From contig NZ_JAJTTH010000004.1 in assembly GCF_021341665.1 (NCBI RefSeq), positions 590,635 through 654,634 on the forward strand: a stretch of DNA of 64,000 bases. Direction: 5' to 3'. Positions 55,629-63,978 of the stretch are shown here, one piece after another (the stretch's first letter is position 1; every line of letters starts with the position of its first letter). The notes below the pieces were generated by a model. The model ran no database searches. It was given only the letters and a program-made list of their open reading frames with translations, and was not told the origin of the DNA. The position numbers and the translations under genes are program-made. This stretch comes from Pseudomonas sp. Au-Pse12 (GTDB lineage: Bacteria > Pseudomonadota > Gammaproteobacteria > Pseudomonadales > Pseudomonadaceae).

Positions 55629-56246
55629 ATGTATCACGGAGAAAGATTCAACGCCTGGACCCACTTGCTGGGGGCGATCGCGGCGTTTGTCGGCGGCATC
55701 TGGCTGGTGGTGTTGGCCAGCCTCGATGGCAGCCCGTGGAAGATCGTCAGCGTGGCGATCTACGCCTTCACCTTGCTGGTGCTCTACAGCGTGTCCACGG
55801 TCTATCACAGCGTGCGCGGCCGGGCGAAGAACATCATGCAGAAGGTCGATCACTTTTCGATCTACCTGCTGATTGCCGGCAGCTACACGCCGTTCTGCCT
55901 GGTGACCCTGCGCGGGCCCTGGGGCTGGACCCTGTTCGGGATTGTCTGGGGGCTGGCGCTGATCGGCATTCTCCAGGAGATCAAGCCGCGTTCCGAAGCG
56001 CGGATCCTCTCCATCGTGATCTACGCGGTGATGGGCTGGATCGTCCTGGTGGCGGTCAAGCCGCTGCTGGCGGCCCTGGGAACCGCCGGGTTTACCTGGC
56101 TGGCGGCGGGCGGGGTGCTGTACACCGTGGGCATCATCTTCTTCGCCCTGGACAGCCGCCTGCGCCATGCCCACGGCATCTGGCACCTGTTCGTGATCGC
56201 CGGCAGCCTGCTGCATTTCGTCGCCATCCTCTTCTACGTCCTGTAG
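55629..56246 (+). CDS. trhA: TrhA / hemolysin III family membrane protein
   Basis: A 205-residue seven-helix protein of the PAQR/hemolysin III family, starting MYHGERFNAWTHLLGAIAAF. The conserved histidines and acids lie in STVYHSVRG, KVDHFSIYLLIAGSYTPF and HAHGIWHLFVIAGSLLHF. E. coli TrhA (YqfA) affects membrane energetics and fatty-acid balance. The last codons CTG TAG coincide with the TGTAG end of a downstream REP pair. Confidence 0.9.
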   Translation: MYHGERFNAWTHLLGAIAAFVGGIWLVVLASLDGSPWKIVSVAIYAFTLLVLYSVSTVYHSVRGRAKNIMQKVDHFSIYLLIAGSYTPFCLVTLRGPWGWTLFGIVWGLALIGILQEIKPRSEARILSIVIYAVMGWIVLVAVKPLLAALGTAGFTWLAAGGVLYTVGIIFFALDSRLRHAHGIWHLFVIAGSLLHFVAILFYVL

Positions 56247-56325
56247 ACGCCGGCTTGTCGGCGAAGAGGCCCTCTGGATTTGCCCCGTGCTGGCGAACGT
56301 TTTCGCTGGCCAGCCAGCGTCTACA
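56242..56325. repeat. REP pair with 9-bp terminal inverted repeats
   Basis: TGTAGACGC at 56242-56250 and GCGTCTACA at 56317-56325 bound an 84-bp element with two inner hairpins: GCCGGC-type at 56250-56264, and CGCTGG/CCAGCG-type at 56303-56319. The left end contains the trhA stop codon; the right end ends four bases short of the LysR gene's stop. Confidence 0.85.
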
Positions 56326-57226
56326 GAGGATGGTCGAGTTGGGCCTGGGCCTGGCGGGCGAAGATCTCCAGCAGGCTGGCCAGGGTGTGGGGCGGCGGTT
56401 CGGCGGCGCGGATCACCGCGTACAGGGTGATCGGCAGCGGCGGGCTCAGGGGCCGGATGACGGTGCTGGCGGTTGATGCGCCCAGGGCGGTGAACGGGTC
56501 GATCAGCGCCAACCCGGCGCCGGACTCGACCATGGCCCGGGCCAGGGAGTAGGTCTGTACGGCAATACTGATCCGCGGCGGCGGCTCCACGGCCTTGAGG
56601 TAGCTGTCCAGGCGCGCCGACAGCGGGTCGCTGCTGCTCAGGCCAATCAGCGGTGCATCCGCCAGTTCCATCAGGGCCAGCGGTTGGCCGCGCACGGTGG
56701 GCGGCCAGTAGTCCAGCGGCGCCAGGGCCACCAGCACGCCCTCGGCCAGGGGCTGTGCGCAGAGCCCGGGGTGATCGGGGCGTTGCAGGGTCAGGGCCAC
56801 GTCGATTTCCCGCATCAGCAGGTTCTGCACCAGCTCGCGACTGTGGGCGCTGGACAGTTCGCACAGGCTGTCGGGGTAGAGGCGGGTCCATTCACGGATG
56901 GCCGGCGGCAGCAACGCCAGGGCCAGGGCCGGGGTGGCGCCGATGCGCAGGCTGTGGCCCGGCGCCCGGCGCAGGTTCTGGGCCAGGCGCCGCACGCCTT
57001 GCAGGCTTTCGCTGACCTTGTCCACTTCGCGCTCCAGCTCCAGGGCTTCCGGAGTCGGCTGCAACTTGCCCCGCACCCGCAGGAACAGCGGGAAACCCAG
57101 CTGCAGTTCGGCGTGCTGCAGGACCTTGGTCACCGCCGGTTGCGAGACGTGCAGCAACTGCGCGGCGCCGCTGATGGAACCGGCCTGGCGGATGGCCTGG
57201 AAAATTTCGATATGACGCAGGCGCAT
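56321..57226 (-). CDS. LysR-type transcriptional regulator
   Basis: About 301 residues. The DNA-binding domain is LRHIEIFQAIRQAGSISGAA with LLHVSQPAVTKVLQHAE, followed by a LysR effector domain starting near residue 90 (LRIGATPALALALLPPAI). Start 57226 (MRLRHIEIF) has GGA seven bases upstream; ATG 57238 is an alternative. It is divergent from a D-amino-acid-dehydrogenase-like gene, so it most likely regulates that gene, ridA and the binding-protein gene. It is distinct in sequence from MdcR. Confidence 0.9.
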   Translation of the reverse strand: MRLRHIEIFQAIRQAGSISGAAQLLHVSQPAVTKVLQHAELQLGFPLFLRVRGKLQPTPEALELEREVDKVSESLQGVRRLAQNLRRAPGHSLRIGATPALALALLPPAIREWTRLYPDSLCELSSAHSRELVQNLLMREIDVALTLQRPDHPGLCAQPLAEGVLVALAPLDYWPPTVRGQPLALMELADAPLIGLSSSDPLSARLDSYLKAVEPPPRISIAVQTYSLARAMVESGAGLALIDPFTALGASTASTVIRPLSPPLPITLYAVIRAAEPPPHTLASLLEIFARQAQAQLDHPL

Positions 57227-57307
57227 GGGGCAGTCCATAACCTTTGTTTATGGGAGGTGCATCTTTATTCATTGTCCGGCGCCTGTCACCTGCCCCTAAC
57301 CTTGGGC

Positions 57308-57382
57308 CATCGAACAACGTGCCATCGAACAACGTGCCGTCGAACAACGTGCCGTCGAACAACGGGTCATCGAACAACGGGC
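57308..57382 (+). repeat. Five tandem 15-bp repeats ahead of the dadA-like gene
   Basis: Five copies of a 15-base unit close to CATCGAACAACGTGC, with changes C/T at unit position 2-3 and GTGC to GGGT/GGGC in the last two copies. The array ends 11 bases before the dadA-like ATG and covers the place where a promoter or regulator site should be. The frame through it is open and in phase with the gene. Confidence 0.95.
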
Positions 57383-57393
57383 TAGGGGCAGTC

Positions 57394-58635
57394 ATGAGTC
57401 AGCAGGTTTGCATCATCGGTGGGGGCGTCATCGGCTTGGCCAGTGCCTACGCCCTGGTCCGCCAGGGCTTCGAGGTGACCCTGGTGGAGGCCCAGGAGTC
57501 CCTGGGCAGCCAGACCAGCTTCGCCAACGGCGGGCAGTTGTCCTATCGCTATGTGGCGCCTTTGGCCGATGCCGGTGTGCCCTGGCAGGCCCTGGGCTGG
57601 ATGCTCAAGGGCGACTCGCCGCTCAAGCTGCGCCCGCGCCTGGACCCGGCGCAGTGGCGCTGGCTGGCGGGTTTCCTGGGGGCTTGCCGGCACTCGGTGA
57701 ACCAGCGCAATGGCGCGCACCTGTTGCGCCTGGCGCTGCTCAGCCAGAGCACCCTGCAACGCTGGCGCGAAGAGGATGGCCTGCAGGGCTTCGACTGGCG
57801 GCGCAATGGCAAGCTGGTGACCTTTCGCGAGCCCGGCAGCTTCGAGCATGCCCGGCACAACCTGGCGGACAGCCGCCAGCAGCAGGTGTTGTCGGCTGCC
57901 GAATGCACCGCCCTGGAGCCGACCCTGGGGGACACGCCCTTCGTCGGTGGCATCTATACCCCGGATGAAGAAGTGGCCGACTGCCACGCGTTCTGCCAGC
58001 AGCTGGCGACGTGGCTGCGGGCCTCCGGGCGCTGCGAAATCCTTCTTGGCCAGCGGGTCCGGGCCATCCACCACGCGGGCGACCGGGTCCAGGCCATCGA
58101 CCTGGGCGAGCGCCAGTTGCCGGTGCAGCATCTGGTGCTGGCGGCCGGTCACCGCAGCCCCGAGTTGCGCCTGCCGGGGCTCAAGCTGCCGCTGTATCCC
58201 CTCAAGGGCTACAGCCTCAGCGTGCCCATCGGCCCGCAGCACCGGGCGCCGGAGATCAGCATCACCGACTACAACCGCAAGATCGTCTACGCGCGCATCG
58301 GCCAGCAGCTGCGGGTGGCGGCAATGGTCGACATCGTCGGTTTCGACCCCGCGCCGGACCCAGGCCGCTTGGCCCTGATGCGCCGTCAGGCGGCCCAGAC
58401 CTTCGCCGCTGCCGGTGACTACGATGCCGCGGTGGAATGGGCCGGCATGCGTCCGGCCACCCCCAGCGGCGTGCCGCTGATCGGCGCCACCGCCTACCGC
58501 AACCTGTGGCTCAACCTCGGCCACGGCGCGCTGGGTTTCACCCTGGCCTGTGGCAGCGGCCAGTTGCTGGGCGAACTGATCGGCCAGCGTTCTACCAGCA
58601 TCGACATGCAGGGCCTGACGCCCCGCGTCGCCTGA
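57394..58635 (+). CDS. FAD-dependent D-amino-acid dehydrogenase (DadA-like)
   Basis: A 413-residue DAO-family flavoprotein. The N-terminal dinucleotide-binding fold is VCIIGGGVIGLASAYALV, followed by TSFANGGQLSYRYVAPLAD, and the C-terminal AGMRPATPSGVPLIGATAY with LNLGHGALGFTLACGSG. It oxidises D-amino acids (or related secondary amines) to imino acids. AGGGG lies before the ATG at 57394. It is divergent from the LysR gene and followed after 20 bases by ridA. It is not the main dadA, which is usually linked to dadX. Confidence 0.9.
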   Translation: MSQQVCIIGGGVIGLASAYALVRQGFEVTLVEAQESLGSQTSFANGGQLSYRYVAPLADAGVPWQALGWMLKGDSPLKLRPRLDPAQWRWLAGFLGACRHSVNQRNGAHLLRLALLSQSTLQRWREEDGLQGFDWRRNGKLVTFREPGSFEHARHNLADSRQQQVLSAAECTALEPTLGDTPFVGGIYTPDEEVADCHAFCQQLATWLRASGRCEILLGQRVRAIHHAGDRVQAIDLGERQLPVQHLVLAAGHRSPELRLPGLKLPLYPLKGYSLSVPIGPQHRAPEISITDYNRKIVYARIGQQLRVAAMVDIVGFDPAPDPGRLALMRRQAAQTFAAAGDYDAAVEWAGMRPATPSGVPLIGATAYRNLWLNLGHGALGFTLACGSGQLLGELIGQRSTSIDMQGLTPRVA

Positions 58636-58655
58636 ACGTTCAAAGGAGTCTTCAG

Positions 58656-59006
58656 ATGAGTATCCAGCGTATCCACAGCAATGAGCGCCTGAGTGGCGCG
58701 GTGACCTTTGCCGAACTGGTGTTTCTCTCCGGCCAGGTGCCGGGGGCCAGCAGCGACATCGGCGGCCAGACCCGCGAGGTGCTGGAGAAGATCGACGCCT
58801 TTCTGGCCGAGGCCGGCAGCGACAAGGACCATCTCTTGAGCGCGACGATCTACCTCAAGGACATCCAGGCCGACTTCGCGGTGATGAACGAAGTCTGGTC
58901 GGCCTGGCTGTCTCCCGGCCAGGCGCCGGCGCGCACCACCTTGCAGGCGGCCCTGGCGCGCCCGCAGATCCTCGTCGAAATCAGCGTCATCGCGGTTCGC
59001 CGCTGA
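58656..59006 (+). CDS. RidA family imine/enamine deaminase
   Basis: A 116-residue YjgF/YER057c/UK114-type protein. It starts MSIQRIHSNERLSGAVTF, with FLSGQVPGA, LLSATIYLKD and the arginine-containing APARTTLQAAL motif of the active cleft. RidA proteins hydrolyse reactive imines to ketones and ammonia, so this one can clear the products of the adjacent oxidase. AAGGAG lies seven bases before the ATG. Confidence 0.92.
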   Translation: MSIQRIHSNERLSGAVTFAELVFLSGQVPGASSDIGGQTREVLEKIDAFLAEAGSDKDHLLSATIYLKDIQADFAVMNEVWSAWLSPGQAPARTTLQAALARPQILVEISVIAVRR

Positions 59007-59035
59007 GCCGCCTTAACCCACAACGGAGAATAACA

Positions 59036-59938
59036 ATGCATAAGATCACGTTGCTCGGCTGCACCCTGGGGCTGTTGTTCAGCGCCATTTCCCAGGCCAA
59101 TGACGCGCCTCTGGACGGCACCCTGGCCAAGATCGCCAACAGCGCCAGTATTACCTTGGGTTATCGCGATGCTTCGGTGCCCTTTTCCTACGTGGGCGAC
59201 AACAGCGGCAAGCCCATGGGCTATTCGGTGGAGCTGGCGAGCAAGGTGGTGGAGCGCATCCAGCAGCAGTTGCACCTGCCCAAGCTGAATGTGAAGTACA
59301 ACCTGGTGACCTCGCAGACGCGCATTCCCCTGGTGCAGAACGGCACCGTGGACCTGGAATGCGGCTCCACCGGGGTGACCGCCGAGCGGCAGAAGCAGGT
59401 GGCGTTTTCCTACGGCTTCATCTACGTCAAAGGTCAGCTGCTGACCGCCAAGGACAGTGGGATCAAGCGCTTCGCCGACTTGCGGGGCAAGAACGTGGTG
59501 ACCACGGCGGGCACCACCAATGAGCGTTTTCTCAAGAACTACAACGTCGAGCACAAGATCGACATGTTCGTGATCAGCGCCAAGGATCACGGCGAAGCTT
59601 TCCAGATGCTCCAGACCGGGCGCGCAGCGGCGTTCTACATGGATGACGCGCTGCTCTACGGCGAACGGGCCAAGGCCCGCGATCCGCACAATTGGGTGGT
59701 GGTGGGGGAGGAGCAGTCGCGGGAGATCTACAGCTGCATGGTGCGCAAGGACGACCCGCAGTTCCTGGCGCTGGTCAACGGCACGCTGGCGGATCTGTAC
59801 CGCTCCGGGGAAATCAACGGCATCTACCAGCGCTGGTTCCAGCAGCCGATTCCGCCCAAGGGCCTGAATCTGGAATTCCCCATGACCGCTGAGCTGAAAG
59901 CCATCATCGCCCGGCCCACCAGCGATCCGGTGGAGTAA
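59036..59938 (+). CDS. Periplasmic amino-acid-binding protein (GltI-like)
   Basis: A 300-residue solute-binding protein of ABC family 3. It has a signal peptide (to about residue 21), LGYRDASVPFSYVGDNSGKP at the start of lobe 1, ECGSTGVTAERQKQVAFSY typical of glutamate/aspartate binders, and the TTAGTTNERFL region in lobe 2. No permease or ATPase genes follow, so it must use transport partners encoded elsewhere or act alone. Its place after the oxidase and ridA suggests the ligand is the amino acid used by them. Confidence 0.9.
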   Translation: MHKITLLGCTLGLLFSAISQANDAPLDGTLAKIANSASITLGYRDASVPFSYVGDNSGKPMGYSVELASKVVERIQQQLHLPKLNVKYNLVTSQTRIPLVQNGTVDLECGSTGVTAERQKQVAFSYGFIYVKGQLLTAKDSGIKRFADLRGKNVVTTAGTTNERFLKNYNVEHKIDMFVISAKDHGEAFQMLQTGRAAAFYMDDALLYGERAKARDPHNWVVVGEEQSREIYSCMVRKDDPQFLALVNGTLADLYRSGEINGIYQRWFQQPIPPKGLNLEFPMTAELKAIIARPTSDPVE

Positions 59939-59950
59939 CCGGTTGTTGTA

Positions 59951-59970
59951 GGGGCTGGCATGCCAGCCCC
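59951..59970. repeat. 20-bp palindrome GGGGCTGGCATGCCAGCCCC
   Basis: A perfect palindrome preceded by TTGTA and followed by TGCATCGTTTTG, between the convergent binding-protein gene and rsmE. It is a REP of the GCTGGC-core class and may act as a two-way terminator. Confidence 0.88.
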
Positions 59971-59984
59971 TGCATCGTTTTGCG

Positions 59985-60704
59985 TTAGAAATCGCCCCAC
60001 AGTTGTTGGGCCACGGCCAGGGCGACCACCGGGGCGGTTTCGGTGCGCAGCACGCGAGGGCCGAGGCGGGCGGGCAGGAAGCCGGCGCCGTGGGCCTGCT
60101 CCACTTCGGCATCGGACAGGCCGCCCTCCGGGCCTATCAGGAAGGCCAGGGTCTGCGGTTTGGCGTGGCTTTCCAGGGGCTGGGCCACCGGGTGCAGTAC
60201 CAGCTTCAGGTCGGCCTCGGTCTGCTTGATCCAGTCCGCCAGCAGCACGGGCGGATGAATCACCGGGACTCGCGAGCGCCCGCATTGCTCGCAGGCGCTG
60301 ATGGCCACCTGGCGCCAGTGCAGCAGGCGCTTGTCGGCGCGTTCGTCCTTGAGCCGCACTTCGCAGCGTTCGCTGAAGATCGGGGTGATCTCGCTGACCC
60401 CCAGCTCCGTGGCTTTCTGAATCGCCCAGTCCATGCGTTCGCCGCGGGACAGGCCCTGGCCGAGGTGAATCCGCAGGGGCGACTCTGGCTGGCCGGCGAA
60501 GCTTTCATCCAGCTGCACGCGAACCCGCTTCTTGCCCACTTCCACCAGGGTGCCGCGAAACTCCGTTCCCGAGCCGTCGAACACTTGCAGCGCATCGCCT
60601 TCGGCCATGCGCAGCACGCGCCCGATGTAGTGGGCCTGGGCTTCCGGCAGTTCATGCTCGCCGAGGCTCAGGGGGGCGTCGATAAAGAAACGGGACAATC
60701 TCAT
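59985..60704 (-). CDS. rsmE: 16S rRNA m3U1498 methyltransferase RsmE
   Basis: A 239-residue SPOUT methyltransferase. It starts MRLSRFFIDAPL, has an N-terminal PUA-like part, and the SPOUT knot with LAFLIGPEGGLSDAEVE and the C-terminal LGPRVLRTETAPVVALAV. It methylates U1498 of 16S rRNA in the small subunit. The start at 60704 is preferred over an upstream frame to 60728. It is separated from bioA by a REP pair, so the two may be separate units. Confidence 0.96.
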   Translation of the reverse strand: MRLSRFFIDAPLSLGEHELPEAQAHYIGRVLRMAEGDALQVFDGSGTEFRGTLVEVGKKRVRVQLDESFAGQPESPLRIHLGQGLSRGERMDWAIQKATELGVSEITPIFSERCEVRLKDERADKRLLHWRQVAISACEQCGRSRVPVIHPPVLLADWIKQTEADLKLVLHPVAQPLESHAKPQTLAFLIGPEGGLSDAEVEQAHGAGFLPARLGPRVLRTETAPVVALAVAQQLWGDF

Positions 60705-60743
60705 CTGGGTTCTCTGTTGAATGTGCATCGGTGGAAAGCATGC

Positions 60744-60859
60744 TGTGGCGAGGGAGCCGGTTCCCGCTCGGCGGTGAAGCCGTCGTTGAATCCGCCGGGG
60801 TGCTCAGCCTGGTTTTGGGAGCGCTGCGCGGTCCAGCGGGAGCACGCTCCCTCGCCACA
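60744..60859. repeat. Inverted pair of TGTGGCGAGGGAGC-type REPs
   Basis: TGTGGCGAGGGAGC at 60744-60757 and its exact complement GCTCCCTCGCCACA at 60846-60859 bound a 116-bp element. Inside are a TTCCCGCTC segment and AGCGGGAGC, the inner arms of two REPs facing each other. This is a third REP class, distinct from the GCCGGC and GCTGCCG classes. Confidence 0.92.
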
Positions 60860-60873
60860 ATGGATGGCCTGCT

Positions 60874-62280
60874 CTAGCCCGGATCGCGAAAGCCCGGGTG
60901 GAAGTCCTTGGGCACGGCCACGCTGACGCTGTCGCGGGTGGCGATGTCGATGCCTTCGCTGGCGACTTCGGCGAGGAAGTCGATCTGCTCCGGGGTGATT
61001 ACGTAGGGCGGCAGGAAGTACACCACGCTGCCCAGGGGGCGCAGCAGCGCGCCGCGCTCCAGGGCGTGCTGGAACACCTTCAGGCCGCGTCGTTCCTGCC
61101 AGGGGTAGGCGGTCTTGCTGGCCTTGTCCTGGACCATCTCGATGGCCAGGACCATGCCGGTCTGGCGCACTTCGGCGACGTGGGGGTGGTCCACCAGGTG
61201 CGCGGTGGCGCTGGCCATGCGTTGGGACAGGGCGCGGTTGCTGGCGATGACGTTGTCCTGCTCGAAGATGTCCAGGGTCGCCAGGGCCGCCGCACAGGCC
61301 AGCGGGTTGCCGGTGTAGCTGTGGGAGTGGAGGAAGGCGCGCAGGGTCGGGTAGTCGTCGTAGAAGGCGCTGTAGACGTCATCGGTGGTCATGCACGCGG
61401 CCAGGGGCAGGTAGCCGCCGGTCAGGGCCTTGGACAGGCACAGGAAATCCGGGCGGATGCCGGCCTGTTCGCAGGCGAACATCGTGCCGGTGCGGCCGAA
61501 GCCGACGGCGATCTCGTCGTGGATCAGGTGCACGCCGTAGCGGTCGCAGGCTTCGCGCAGCAGCTTGAGGTACACCGGGTGGTACATGCGCATGCCGCCG
61601 GCGCCCTGGATCAGCGGCTCGACGATGACCGCGGCGACGCTGTCGTGGTGCTCGGCCAGGGTCTGTTCCATGGCGGCGAACATGTTCCGCGAGTGTTCTT
61701 CCCAGCTCATGCCCTCGGGGCGCAGGTAGCAGTCCGGGCTCGGCACCTTGAGGGTGTCCAGCAGCAAGGCCTTGTAGGTCTCGGTGAACAGCGGCACGTC
61801 GCCCACCGACATCGCGGCGATGGTTTCACCGTGGTAGCTGTTGCTCAGGGTGACGAAGCGCTTCTTGTTCGGTTGGCCGCGGTTGATCCAGTAGTGAAAG
61901 CTCATCTTCATCGCCACTTCGATGCACGACGAACCGTTGTCGGCGTAGAAGCAGCGGGTCAGGCCTTCAGGGGTGATCTGCACCAGGCGCTCGGACAGCT
62001 CGATCACCGGCTGGTGGCTGAAACCGGCGAGGATCACGTGTTCCAGCTGGTCCACCTGGTCTTTGATGCGTTGGTTGATGCGTGGGTTGGCGTGACCGAA
62101 GACGTTGACCCACCAGGAGCTCACCGCATCCAGGTAGCGTTTGCCTTCGAAGTCTTCCAGCCAGACGCCTTCACCGCGCTTGATCGGGATCAACGGCAGT
62201 TGTTCGTGGTCTTTCATCTGGGTGCAGGGATGCCACAACACCGCAAGATCGCGTTGCATCCACTGGTTATTCAGGCCCAT
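60874..62280 (-). CDS. bioA: Adenosylmethionine-8-amino-7-oxononanoate aminotransferase BioA
   Basis: A 468-residue class III PLP aminotransferase of biotin synthesis, making 7,8-diaminopelargonate with S-adenosylmethionine as amino donor. Family features are WHPCTQMKDHE near the N-terminus, SSWWVNVFGHANPRIN, DNGSSCIEVAMKMSFHYW, the aspartate in HLIHDEIAVGFGRTG and the PLP lysine in LSKALTGGYLPLAACM. The other bio genes are not in the window, which is usual for pseudomonads where bioA is separate. Confidence 0.95.
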   Translation of the reverse strand: MGLNNQWMQRDLAVLWHPCTQMKDHEQLPLIPIKRGEGVWLEDFEGKRYLDAVSSWWVNVFGHANPRINQRIKDQVDQLEHVILAGFSHQPVIELSERLVQITPEGLTRCFYADNGSSCIEVAMKMSFHYWINRGQPNKKRFVTLSNSYHGETIAAMSVGDVPLFTETYKALLLDTLKVPSPDCYLRPEGMSWEEHSRNMFAAMEQTLAEHHDSVAAVIVEPLIQGAGGMRMYHPVYLKLLREACDRYGVHLIHDEIAVGFGRTGTMFACEQAGIRPDFLCLSKALTGGYLPLAACMTTDDVYSAFYDDYPTLRAFLHSHSYTGNPLACAAALATLDIFEQDNVIASNRALSQRMASATAHLVDHPHVAEVRQTGMVLAIEMVQDKASKTAYPWQERRGLKVFQHALERGALLRPLGSVVYFLPPYVITPEQIDFLAEVASEGIDIATRDSVSVAVPKDFHPGFRDPG

Positions 62281-62599
62281 GTACAGTCTCCTGGAGGCGC
62301 TTCGCTGACAGCGCGGGCGGACAATCGAGCAAGCCTATGCAATGCATGGCCGCGGGACAACCTAATGTGAGGGCGGTTGGCGCAGACTCAGTCGCCCTGG
62401 GTGCAAAGACGTGTCCGAGCGCTATCAGGGCACCGGCCAGGGGTATATCTGATGCGTCTGAAAAAGCCCTTAATCTTTTCTTAACGCCTTGAGTCCAGAC
62501 TATCGATCGTATTTCTCGATATTTCAAAGCAAAAAATTCCGCTTTAATTCGATAGGTAAATCGCTAGTCTTGATCTGCGTTTCTTACAGGATGCAACTG
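62281..62599. other. Intergenic region between bioA and cytochrome b561
   Basis: 319 bases without a supported gene, with an AT-rich part at about 62460-62600. It contains CGAT-AGGTAA-ATCG at 62550-62566 and a related ATCGATCG/CTCGATA stretch near 62502-62520, possible regulator half-sites. The two divergent promoters must lie here; I see no consensus pair firm enough to call. Confidence 0.55.
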
Positions 62600-63151
62600 A
62601 TGCAGTTACGTAATTCTTCTTCTCGCTATGGCTGGTTAAGCATTGTTCTGCACTGGGGTGTGGCCCTTGTGGTGTTCGGTCTGTTCGCCCTGGGTTTGTG
62701 GATGGTCGGCCTCGACTACTACAGCACCTGGCGCAAAGACGCGCCGGACTTGCACAAGAGCATCGGCCTGACACTGCTTGCGATCATGCTGCTGCGGGTG
62801 CTGTGGCGGCTTGTCAGCCCGCCACCAGCGGCGCCGGCCAACCATGGACCCCTGACCCGTCTGGGGGCCAAGTTGGGGCACGCGCTCCTTTACCTGGGCT
62901 TGTTTGCGGTAATGATTGCCGGCTACCTGATTTCCACCGCAGATGGCGTGGGTATCCCGGTGTTCGGCTTGTTTGAAGTGCCTGCCCTGATCTCCGGGCT
63001 ACCGGACCAGGCAGATGTAGCAGGCGTGGTGCATCTGTACCTGGCCTGGGGGCTGGTGATCTTTGCCGGTGTCCATGGCCTGGCTGCGCTGAAGCACCAC
63101 TTTATCGATCGTGATGCGACCCTTACCCGTATGCTGGGCCGCAAAGCCTGA
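62600..63151 (+). CDS. Cytochrome b561 family protein
   Basis: A 183-residue four-helix inner-membrane b-type cytochrome. Heme-ligand histidines are seen in IVLHWGVALVVFG, DLHKSIGLTLLAIMLLRVLWR, LGHALLYLGLFAVMIAG and the C-terminal VVHLYLAWG/HGLAALKHHF. The start at 62600 (MQLRNSSSRYGW) has AGGA eight bases upstream; ATG 62591 is too close to it. A yceI gene follows after 31 bases, the common cybB-yceI pair. Confidence 0.92.
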   Translation: MQLRNSSSRYGWLSIVLHWGVALVVFGLFALGLWMVGLDYYSTWRKDAPDLHKSIGLTLLAIMLLRVLWRLVSPPPAAPANHGPLTRLGAKLGHALLYLGLFAVMIAGYLISTADGVGIPVFGLFEVPALISGLPDQADVAGVVHLYLAWGLVIFAGVHGLAALKHHFIDRDATLTRMLGRKA

Positions 63152-63182
63152 TGTTCAACCTTGACTCAAAGGAATAGAAAGC

Positions 63183-63779
63183 ATGTTGAAAAAGACTCTC
63201 GCCGCATTGGCCATCGGTTCTGCTGTATTGGCGGCCGGTCAAGTGATGGCAGCGGACTACGTGATCGACAAGGAAGGCCAGCACGCCTTCGTCGACTTCA
63301 AGATCAGCCACCTGGGCTACAGCTTCATCACCGGTACCTTCAAGGACCTGGACGGCAAGTTCAGCTTCGACGCGGCCAAGCCTGAAGACGCCAAGATCGA
63401 AGTCAACGTGCGCACCGCCAGCGTGTTCACCAACCACGCCGAACGTGACAAGCACATCACCAGCAAGGACTTCCTGGAGTCCAGCAAGTTTGCCGATGCC
63501 AAGTTCGTCTCCACCAGCGTCAAGCCGACCGGCAAGAATGCCGATGGCAAGCTGACCGCCGACGTGGCGGGTGATCTGACCCTGCACGGCGTGACCAAGC
63601 CGGTGGTGGTCAAGGCCACTTTCCTGGGTGAAGGCAAGGATCCATGGGGCGGCTACCGTGCCGGCTTCGAAGGCACCACCAGCATCAATCGCCAGGATTT
63701 CGGCAAGATGATGGACCTGGGTCCGGCGTCCAACAACGTCGACCTGTACATCAGCTTCGAAGGTGTGAAAGCGAAGTAA
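63183..63779 (+). CDS. YceI family periplasmic protein
   Basis: A 198-residue lipocalin-like protein with a signal peptide ([20 protein letters not shown], cut after about residue 23). [36 protein letters not shown] and [16 protein letters not shown] are hallmarks of the YceI fold, which binds polyisoprenoid lipids such as ubiquinone. Its partner, the cytochrome b561, works with quinones. A strong terminator follows at 63888. Confidence 0.95.
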   Translation: MLKKTLAALAIGSAVLAAGQVMAADYVIDKEGQHAFVDFKISHLGYSFITGTFKDLDGKFSFDAAKPEDAKIEVNVRTASVFTNHAERDKHITSKDFLESSKFADAKFVSTSVKPTGKNADGKLTADVAGDLTLHGVTKPVVVKATFLGEGKDPWGGYRAGFEGTTSINRQDFGKMMDLGPASNNVDLYISFEGVKAK

Positions 63780-63788
63780 TGCTTCGCC

Positions 63789-63830
63789 TGTAGCCGCTGC
63801 CGTAGGCTGCGACAAGGCCCGCAGGGCCTT
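63789..63830. repeat. Inverted copy of the GCTGCCG-class REP plus hairpin
   Basis: TGTAGCCGCTGCCGTAGGCT... at 63789-63812 is the reverse complement, with one change, of the repeat at 19419-19443. It is followed by AAGGCCC-GCA-GGGCCTT at 63814-63830, a perfect hairpin. Confidence 0.88.
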
Positions 63831-63887
63831 CGCGATCTCACCCGCACAGCCCTTACTGGACTGATCGCAACCTGCGCCAAGGCAAAG

Positions 63888-63922
63888 AAACGCCCCCGAC
63901 CACAAATCGGGGGCGTTTTTTA
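63888..63922 (+). terminator. Rho-independent terminator after yceI
   Basis: An eleven-base stem AACGCCCCCGA / TCGGGGGCGTT with a seven-base loop and a run of six T, about 110 bases after the yceI stop. Confidence 0.93.
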
Positions 63923-63978
63923 TTGCCCGTCATGCAACCCGGTGAGCCTGGCAGGCCCTTGCGCCGGGTTCCCCGTCG

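Noticed and set aside
57244..57393. Upstream ATG for the dadA-like gene through the tandem repeats
   Set aside because: The N-terminal FAD-binding fold begins right after ATG 57394, which has its own ribosome site; the extension would be a repetitive Pro-Ser-Asn stretch.
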